In this document: piece after piece, positions 55,901 through 64,000 of the stretch | Layout of the letters: the number at the start of each line of letters is the position of its first letter | Numbering within the stretch: the stretch's first letter is position 1 | NCBI GenBank assembly: GCA_028095005.1 | Contig: CM051460.1 | Span: 82,601,676-82,665,675 of the forward strand | Length of the DNA stretch: 64,000 nucleotides | Source: Rhynchospora pubera | Lineage: Eukaryota; Streptophyta; Magnoliopsida; Poales; Cyperaceae | Direction of reading: 5' to 3' | Translations under genes and position numbers: made by a program | Notes under the pieces: generated by a model | What the model was told of the DNA's origin: nothing | Seen by the model: only the letters and a program-made list of their open reading frames with translations | The model's database searches: none

Positions 55901-58900
55901 AGGAGGATATAATGGTACATATGCTATCCTGATACCCATCATAATCTGCTTCAAGTAGTATAATTCTACATTACATAGATATATATTGGTACAGTTACCT
56001 AAATGTACTGGTCAAGTTCAGTACCACTAGTAGCTGCAACTCATGCGTATACCATATAATTGCTAGAAAATAGCACTTGCTACGATAGTGTACCCTTCGC
56101 AGATTCCATTGCACTTGCTCTGGCCTGATATTTAATTTACACTTTTTCCCAAACAGTTCTGATGCAGTCGATACGCCAAGATATAAAGAAGGAGCATCCC
56201 TCTATTCAGAATTCTGACATCATAACATTTTTTCAAGTTGTTCAGTTTGTACTGGCTTTTCAATACCATCATGTCTCCATTTCCAAGGTGAAGAACAGAC
56301 TGATATAGATCAAGCTGTATTTGTTTCTGTTCCTTTTCCTTTATGGTTAGTTTGTTATGATCTCTTTAAACAAAATTGCAGCGCATTGTATGTCCCAGAA
56401 CATTGTATGTCCCAGGTTAAACATCTATTTAGTGGTATAGAGTATAGACTATAAAAATTGCAGCGCATTGTATGTCCCAGAACAAAATTTTGTTACCGAG
56501 TATGATTTATCCAGTATCCATATATAATGAACTGTAATTCAACACTATTTATTTTCCTTTTGGGGACTGCAATATATCCAAAGTCCTCTTTTAATTTGGC
56601 TAAACCAGAATTAATATGTCAGAAAGCTGGCGATGAGGATCCTTTGTCAGAAGCCTTGAATAACCAACATGGCAGTGCAAATTTCAAAGGGGATATATGC
56701 GGGCCTGTGGCAGAAACAATAAATGAGGAGATGTTTAACCTGGTACTTAACAGGTGGCGTGAGACTTTTGAAGGGTTAAAACAAACTAATGATTATAAAT
56801 CTCTATCAGCAGCTGGATCCCTAATGAAGAACATGGTTAGTACTGGCCATGAACCTTGTATGGATTAGTATTGGATTTTATTTTTGTTAAAACAAAATTA
56901 CCTAAATTCCCATGTTGTGTTGTTCAAATTTTCAATGCATACAATGGAAACACTGATAAAAAGTAAGGTACCATTTAACCATACTCTTAGATGTGGCATA
57001 CAACCCAACTTTATGTTCACTCCTGACCAATGAGTTCAATATGCGGACCTAATAAATATTTGAAAAATGGATGCTGACCAAACTGATATCAAGCCTTATT
57101 AAATGGTTCAGAACAAAATGATTTTCTGATTTAAATTAAAAGCAAATCATGTTATGCTTGTGTATTTGTTCCTTTTTTAGGTTTGTGGATCAGTTTGGTT
57201 GCTTTTTGTTTTTTTCTTTTTTCAGCATTTATGCAAGGATAATCAAAACTTCTAAGCCAACAATGTTCATTGCTTACACCAACCTTATTTGTTGGACATT
57301 CATAATGATTGTGTAGGAATACTGTTTGCTAATGGTCATAATAGCTAGAACTGTTTGCTAATCCTTTTTTTTTTTTTTGGAATAGTAGCTACCCAACTTT
57401 TGGTAGGAATACTGGAACAGCAAGCTATCCCCTATTCTTAAATGCAATCCACCTATCCAACTGATTAGGGTTTAGGAATAGTTGCTTATCCTGATTACAC
57501 TATTCCTTGTCAATCCAAACATAGCTACTAAATCTCTGTTTATGCTGTCCAGATCTTCATGATAGATTTGGTCTTGAAGTTGCTTCCGGAAAGTTCTGGT
57601 GATGCGCACACAGCTCGAGTGCTTCTATACAAGTTATTTTACGACCAAACAGATCAAGGGTTCACTCAGTTACTCTTAAACCTCTTTCGGTCATTCAAAA
57701 TGGACAAGCAACCTAAAAGGTTTCTTTACAGTTGCTTCTTACATTTCCTGCATAAATACATTACATTTAAAGTTGATCCTATTTGGGTTGTGTGTTTCGA
57801 ACTGTTTTGCTTTTGTGACAGGGTCCAATAGTGTACCATAAATTAGCTAATGCTCTGCCTAAATTTGGTATTCTAGCCGTCTGACGTTCTTAATTTCCTC
57901 ATATTTCAGTGATCTTTCTGATCTGCTGGAAATCATACATGTAATCTTTAGGCTAATGGAGAGGCTTCAAGCACGTGGTTCATTAAGGGTACGAGATTCT
58001 AACCTTTATTTATAATTTTTTCAAGTTGCAAAGCATACAATATGGATAAGTTGATTATTACCTGAATAAAGGTTTCTATAATCAAAGTGTGGCATGAAGT
58101 TGTATAAAAAGGTTCTTGTTGATTGTATTCAGGTAGCCAAAAAAGCCAGAAGAATCCGAAGAAAGAAGGTAACAAACGATCACCCTGAGACGAAGCAAAG
58201 CACAGAAACAGATAGCACTGCTATACCTGATACATCTGAGATCCCTACTGAACCTTCTAAAACCTCTTCTGACCAACCAGTTGAAGATCCCCAAATTCAA
58301 AGTGATGCAACTCAGAGATCCGTCGATCCTCACGAGCAAACCAATTCTGATCCGTTGGTCGGCATAGATCAGGGAACATCAGGATCTTCAAGTGATGATG
58401 ATGATGAGCTGCCAGCCACTAGTGAAGTTGACTTTAATGTATCACGTTTGGTGGGTAGTTTTTTGAACAATACTGTTGTCCATAACCTGTGTTGGTTGCT
58501 AAAGCACTATAAAACCAACTCAGCCAGAACAAATCACTATATCTTGTGCATGCTAAGGAGAATATGTGATGACCTAGGGATGGCTCCAATGCTTTATCAG
58601 GTATATTTTTCATCTGTCATCTAGGAAAGTCGGCCTTTTCTGAAAGTGCAAATTATTAGGATAACAGTATGATTGCATAAACATGCATTCAAAAAGACCT
58701 CGAAAGCCACCAAAGTAGCAGAAATCATCCAATCTGAAGCTATAATGTCCTTGAAGGAAGTAATCATATGCATATTCCTTCCAAAATATCATGTATACTT
58801 CCTATGCATATTCCTACCAAAATATCATGTATACTTCCTATGCATATTCCTACCAAAATATCCTGTATAATCCTGCAAAAGAAATATACTCTGCCTCTAG

Positions 58901-61900
58901 TTTGCTCCATTTTCTGTAAAAAATAGTGGAATCAGGATGGTTGTTATGGGTTAATTTGAAAAAAACAATGGCGACCAACATAGTTAATAATTCCTGGTGC
59001 TATAGAGCATATGAGAAGATTCTTTAAATTGTATTAGTATATATAAGATTAAAGTTTCACAAATGCACCATGTAACTTGAATTTCTTTTCCAACTGTTTT
59101 TGAATGCTTTCAGCTCTCTCTCCTCACCATATTCTATACAATTCTTGCCGATCAGAAGTCATCTCGATCTAGAGAGCACTCAAGCATAACAAATTTTCTC
59201 ACCAAGCTTGTCAGAGACATGTTAAAGTTAATAAAGAAACAGCCTCTGCTTTTTGTTGACATTCTCTTTTGGAAGACAAAAAAAGAGTGCCATTGCATCA
59301 GTGCTGATGCCATCATGTCTGACATGGCTAGTCTGAAAAAGGATATAAATGCCCTTAATGGTACTGCAAAGGGCTTCCCTCGAAGCATTGCAGATTCGCT
59401 TGGAGATGACGAGGCTGACTTAGTGGTACCACATTATACTGAGAGCCAGAGGTAAGCAATACAGTATTTGTGATTTGTCAGATGTGCTTGCATTGACTAT
59501 AACTACAGAATTAAAAAAAATATAATGAGCATATATGGTGGATATTTGATGAACCAAAGGAAAATGTGAAAGGCCTTAATATAGCAAAAGTGCAAAAGGT
59601 TTCATGCACTTGCAATTGGCTTTTGTATTACTTTAACAAGGTTCTGCAAGCTGCTAAAATACACCAGTATGTGGCTTGTATTAAATCTACACTAAGGATT
59701 TATGTACATACGTTTTGTACCTTTCTGTGAATAATAAATTATTGTACCTTCTGTTCTACAGGGAAGATTTCTCTGATACAGTTCATGAAAACAACTCACC
59801 TCAGACAAACCTAATTACAAAGAAAAGGAGGGGGCCAAGATCTCTCTCTGATGAAGACAGGCATGATAATGACAGGTTTTTTACAACCAGAACTATCTTG
59901 TAATATAACATCTTCAAGTTTTTTCTTTGGTAGACTGACTGCTTTTCTATTTCCTTGCAGTACCCCTGGTTTAGCAGATGATGTTGGTGGCAAAGTTGTC
60001 AAGAGGCGAAGTTCAATTTTCAGCCCAGAGCAAGAGAATATGTTAAAAGATTTATATGAGAAGTAAGCTAATTCAACCTTTTTTTTTGTTAAGTTTAACA
60101 CAGAAAGAAATTATATCAACGAAAGTGTTTTTTGTTGTACGACATGTTTACTGTGTTGGTAGTGGAAGTTCACATTCCCACTTTTGACATGGCATTACTA
60201 TGCTTCAGCAATATGATTTGACCAATTCAGACTGTCTCATGTAAAAAGGATCTGAACAATTTTGGGAGCTCGCAAATTGACTTGAATTTATTTAAAAGAA
60301 AAGAACTGATGAGTGCAAAGCTTATTTTAGGTTAAAATTATTAAAACAGGGGTATTTTGGAGACAGATAGAGAGGGGGGGGGGGGGGAGCTTTTTGAGTA
60401 CTAAACTGAGAACTTAACTTCAGATCCAAGAAGGAAAATGCATGAGATATTTTAAAGATATAGTTTATTCAAAAAATTGGACGAAACAGTGAAATGCTGG
60501 AGCTGTTTACCTTATTCTGATTTTTAAATTTTATTGTCTTTTTTAGGCATAAGGACGATCGAGCATGTTGCCGCCTGATTGCTGGTGCATTAGACCCTGA
60601 TAACAAAATATCTCCAGCTCAAGTGTCTCGCAAGCTTAAACAACTTGGTCTGAGAAACAATGTCAGAAAGAGGAAAACAGCAGAGAAAACAGATCCTCAG
60701 TTTTCATCTACTGATGATGAAGAAACTTTACAAACACTTGTTAACAGGTACTCATTCATATTCCTATTTTCAGATTTTCCTTGAATTTTGTGCACATTCT
60801 TGTTTCTTTGTTAGAAAAATAGTTATAGCTGACCCGCCTGTACTAATAGTAATATAAAGGGTCTAAAGATATATAGATCTAATGGATGTACAAATCCATG
60901 TCTTCTAGCTTGCCGTTTACTAATTTCCATGGTTGTTTTTGTTGTCTTCACAGAAAACTAAAACTTTTTTGCTTTTTTAATCTAAACCATTGATTTATTT
61001 ATTTTCATACATGAAAGATTGAAGGGCAGCTCATTAGGAAAGGATGTTTCATCTGAGAAGTCTCAAGAAGAGGAAGCAAAAGAATGGTTTGGTTCTGACA
61101 ATGACACATTGGCTTCCCTTCCAAGGTATGCCATTTTTTCATATAATGCCTTTATGCATGTCAGAAAAACTAATAGTTTAACGTATCATTAGGTGTCATG
61201 CAACTATATGTGAAAGTTCTTTCTGTACATGGTTATCTCTTATCAAAGAGGACATGTTATTGTTCCTTAACCCATGTCATAGCTAAGTAGAGAAATGAGT
61301 CTCCTTTTTGTCTTTATGAGCTTTATAAATAAATTAGTTTGGGTGGATTCTAGTTCAATCCAGATTTGCAAGAATGTATTAAGCTAATTTATTCTAAAAA
61401 TTATACTTGAGTTGTTACTTTGATGCTGATGCATCAAGTGAATTATGTGTTACATACTTCTATTGATCGCCATGTGTATGTTTTTTTTTTTGTGTATTTT
61501 GAAGGCTAAAAAAGAAGCGGAATATGGAGACAAAGAAATCTACTATTGAGCATTCATCTGCTGAGAAAGAATCTTACACTGTGCAAGACACTGTTCATGA
61601 GTAAGTATATATTAATCTGATGTGGATCTTTTATTGTATAATAATTCTTAGACGTCCCTCTGAAGAACAAAATACAGAGCATGTTCACATCAAGGTGATA
61701 CTAGAGAAAGCTCACATCCCACTAGGCATCTGATTTTGTAGGGCAAAAATGATTACTTCAATTCAAGTCAAACTTGGTCATCAAAAGTTATTTAAACCAA
61801 ACTATAAAATTTTATCAGTGAATCTCAGCTTAAAATTTATGCAATGCATCAAGCTGAGTAGATATTTTCAAATAGCCTCTATATAAATTGCTATTCACTA

Positions 61901-62109
61901 GTCTCCTTATTTGTAGGGACTTTGACAGTCCAGAGCTCTTGGATGATGATATGGAGTCAGAACCAGATAATGCTGGCAGTACACAAAGGAGTAAATCCAA
62001 TATAGAATCATTAGAAGATTCTGATGATGGTGCCGATGCTGTGGCGCTAAGCAATATTGGGCCAAAAAGAAACCTTAGGTTGGTTTTTGATGATGATGAA
62101 GAAGATTGA
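52976..62109 (+). CDS. TIM: TIMELESS (Tof1/Swi1 family) replication-fork protein
   Basis: Eighteen exons: 52976-53078, 53172-53324, 53875-54034, 54538-54856, 55143-55265, 55722-55914, 56157-56287, 56584-56835, 57553-57719, 57910-57988, 58133-58600, 59114-59451, 59762-59875, 59961-60062, 60547-60747, 61018-61125, 61505-61600, 61917-62109. GT...AG junctions and continuous phase give 1,099 aa, near the usual plant length (about 1,140). The N-terminal TIMELESS domain shows LSSICAGLGTAEED, DNLKDLQRYLRRDNP, WNTVSRDLIPIIESY and LWALKAAMARN. Later FKGDICGPVAETINEEMF is typical. The C-terminus has a helical FSPEQENMLKDLYEKHKDD segment, basic stretches and acidic ends (LVFDDDEED). The family stabilises stalled forks with TIPIN and supports sister-chromatid cohesion in the nucleus. 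The start of exon 8 and the short exon 4-5 junction are the least certain boundaries. Confidence 0.92.
56379..56482 (+). repeat. Short direct repeat in a TIMELESS intron
   Basis: TTGCAGCGCATTGTATGTCC occurs twice, near 56379 and 56457, with a partial third copy CATTGTATGTCCCAG between. Each copy carries an acceptor-like TTGCAG, which could act as a decoy splice site just upstream of exon 8. Confidence 0.6.
58767..58866 (+). repeat. 36-bp tandem repeat, about 2.8 copies, in a TIMELESS intron
   Basis: The unit starts ATGCATATTCCTACCAAAAT and ends TATACTTCCT; the copies are nearly identical. It lies in the intron between exons 11 and 12. Confidence 0.85.
60374..60387 (+). repeat. G14 homopolymer in a TIMELESS intron
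   Basis: An uninterrupted run of 14 G after GATAGAGA in the intron between exons 14 and 15; prone to length variation and possibly to four-stranded structure. Confidence 0.8.
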
Positions 62110-62679
62110 GGGGCATACACCATTAAGAGCATCTATTTTGTATAATACCTACAGAGATGCACTTTTAGGATGAAGATGACTAAGGCATATTTTGATAATG
62201 AATTGTAAAACTGCTTAGCAAGCATCTATTCATGCAAATTGGCTGATGACCTATAATGGAATGTAAATTATCAAACCACCCCTGTTTCAGATGTATGTTA
62301 TACAGTTTGAACCATGTCATTTAACAATATCCGTTGCTTGTGCGAGTATGTGTATACTACAAAAATAGTGTAATAAATCACATACTACAATGCTAGAATG
62401 ATAAGGAATTAATCACACAAATTTCACGAGGCAAGTAATGCATGCACAAAAACCCTACAAAAGTTACAATAGGAATGGAAGTAAAAATCTTCTAAACACA
62501 GCTAGATGCCATCTAAAAGAGATTATACAATATACATAAATACATGATGCAATGTTAACGACCAGCTGCGATGTTTTTCTCAGCTCTATTCTCTAGACTA
62601 GAATAGCTAGTATGCTCAATTTCTGAATCATGGTATGCTTCACCGAGGAAACTTTCAGTTTCGGATGGTACTATTGTCC
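62110..62679. other. Convergent intergenic region
   Basis: 570 bp between the TIMELESS stop and the end of the kinase pseudogene; should contain both 3' ends. No ORF or transposon seen. Confidence 0.5.
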
Positions 62680-63661
62680 TCACAAATGCTGCTTAAATTT
62701 CCTGATTAGGTCAAGTTCTTCAGCCACTTCTTTCATCGTAGGTCGTTCTTCTCCCTTCATATTTAGGCATTCCCTAGCCAGCTTGGCAACTTCCATGATA
62801 ATTTCCATATTATTTTCATGCTTAATATTATCATCTAGAAGCCCTTGCATTGTCTTCTCCTTCATAGCAAACAGGAAACTAGATGAAAGACTCCTCCCTT
62901 CCTCTTGAGCATCAAAATTGATTACGGGCTTGCTAGTTAGAAGCTACAAAAGAACCACACCAAAACTGTATACATCACTTTTGTGTAAGTTGAGATGATT
63001 GTATATATTCTGGGTTGGGTACCCAGATGTTCCTTGTATAAGTGAGACGAATTGTGCCTCATTTGTTCGAGATAGTATCAAGGCTCCAAAATCAGAAACC
63101 TTTGCCATATAATTTTGGTCCAAGAGAATATTTGAAGACTTCACATCACCATGAAAAATTGGAGGAGATGCTGAAAAATGCAAGTAGGCAAGTGCTTCTG
63201 CCGATTCGTGAGCAATTCTAAGACGGATTGAGATTGAAATGTGGGTTCCTTGATTTTTGTCATGGATATGGTGAAATAGAGTGTCATTTGGGATGAACTC
63301 ATATACTAGCATATGAATCTTAACCTCTAGACAACAACCTAGAACTTTTACAATGTTTTTATGGTTAATTTGAGAGAGAATAAGCATTTCTTTACCGAAT
63401 TCTTTCTTTTTTCTCTCGACGACTATCGTACATTTTCTTATAGTCACAATTTGATCTCTTAGAGTTCCTTTGTATACAGTGCCCTGACCTCCATGACCGA
63501 TTATATTTGCACTGTAAAAATTATTTGTTGCTTTGTGAATATAGTGAAACCAAATCTTTGATCTGATTGAATCTTCTCCAACATAATTCGTCCTCCATGT
63601 TCATGAATCACATATATGCCAACACCAAGAAAAAATAGTGTGAAAATGCCACCACAAATTC
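62680..63661 (-). pseudogene. Wall-associated-kinase-like receptor kinase, broken
   Basis: Reading the minus strand from 63661: a hydrophobic membrane segment (GICGGIFTLFFLGVGIYVI) opens an exon after the acceptor TTCTAG. A kinase domain follows with GHGGQGTVYKG, VLGCCLEVKIHMLVYEF, SSNILLD, DFG and SDVYSFGVVLL. There are at least two lesions. A frame change near 63525-63540 separates FTIFT from KATNNF. An in-frame TAG at 62944-62946 falls where the family has Glu (VVLLE), after which the same frame continues to a normal end (EELDLIRKFKQHL) at 62680. The ATP-binding Lys position reads Arg (VTIRK) and the catalytic HRD reads HGD. The extracellular exon is not visible. WAK-type kinases sense cell-wall pectin; this copy is very likely inactive. 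Confidence 0.85.
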
Positions 63662-64000
63662 CTAGAATAAATGGTGAAGATGTTGTTTATGTTAGTAAGT
63701 GTGTAATTTTCGATTTTTATGCTAATTACAAGTTAATTAAGCCATCGAAACAACACACACAACGAATCGTGCACAAAAGCCAAGTTAACACAAAGAGAGA
63801 AAGGGGTGGAATGTACCTCCCGCGAAATCGTATTCGCGGGGCTCGATCCTACGGCATGGGAATCGATGGCGTGCTTCTCCTTCGTCTCCAAATCACCTCG
63901 AGTCCACCTAGAGATTAACCAAGGTCTAAATCGATTCGTGCTAGCGATTCGATTAGAACAAAGCTAATCCAAGGTATTCTCTCTTCTTCCTTAATTAACA
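63662..64000. other. Unassigned sequence at the window edge, possible LTR start
   Basis: This would be the intron upstream of the kinase exon. From 63690 (TGTTAGTAAG) the composition changes: GC-richer, with GCGAAATCGTATTCGCGGGG and repeated ATCGATTCG motifs. A TG start fits the 5' end of another LTR running off the window, but the other end is not visible. Confidence 0.25.

Noticed and set aside
57361..57535. MITE in TIMELESS intron 8 with TAGTAGCTA ends
   Set aside because: The inverted ends are only about 9 bp and no target duplication is visible.

Overview
This window is nuclear DNA of a flowering plant, most likely a eudicot. It holds intron-rich genes with GT-AG splice sites, AT-rich intergenic DNA full of small transposons, and one very large LTR retrotransposon. 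Two well-preserved genes, plastid pyruvate kinase beta (PKP2-like) and TIMELESS, lie side by side; as I recall, their Arabidopsis counterparts are also neighbours on chromosome 5 (At5g52920 and At5g52910). No prokaryotic, CRISPR or tRNA/rRNA features were seen.

Positions 1-27655 are one Ty3/gypsy element of the Tat lineage, about 27.8 kb long, of which only the first ~160 bp fall outside the window. Its LTRs are about 4.94 kb and nearly identical: 12 substitutions and no indels seen over 4,783 aligned bases. The sense strand carries one 2,364-codon gag-pol frame with protease, reverse transcriptase, two RNase H domains and integrase. The integrase has lost most of its catalytic core by a clean in-frame deletion. 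A primer-binding-site block occurs twice behind the 5' LTR. Downstream of pol, on the opposite strand, are three tandem spliced genes with short introns and continuous reading frames: a plant-mobile-domain (PMD) protein of 1,069 aa, an unrecognised 251-aa protein, and a 401-aa protein resembling the 'putative plant transposon protein' family. This antisense cassette is the most unusual system in the window.

Positions 27656-37600 are AT-rich intergenic DNA with a nest of small DNA transposons. They include a 1,000-bp hAT-type element with a perfect 8-bp target duplication and a Tourist-like MITE inside it, a second Tourist-like MITE, a 568-bp hAT-type element with a perfect 8-bp duplication, and two of the window's three copies of a CGTTTCG-rich hAT MITE family. 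A small gene for a 137-aa protein (37.8-39.4 kb) has a 5'UTR intron and an upstream ORF overlapping its start.

Positions 41575-48477 (minus) hold a complete 12-exon plastidial pyruvate kinase beta gene (575 aa). Positions 52976-62109 (plus) hold an 18-exon TIMELESS/Tof1-type replication-fork protein (1,099 aa) with two E2F-type sites upstream. Between them lie 4.5 kb of spacer with the third hAT MITE and an AT-rich minisatellite. A broken wall-associated-kinase-like gene converges on TIMELESS at 62.7-63.7 kb. Exon boundaries were worked out by hand from splice motifs and frame continuity and were not checked against transcripts.
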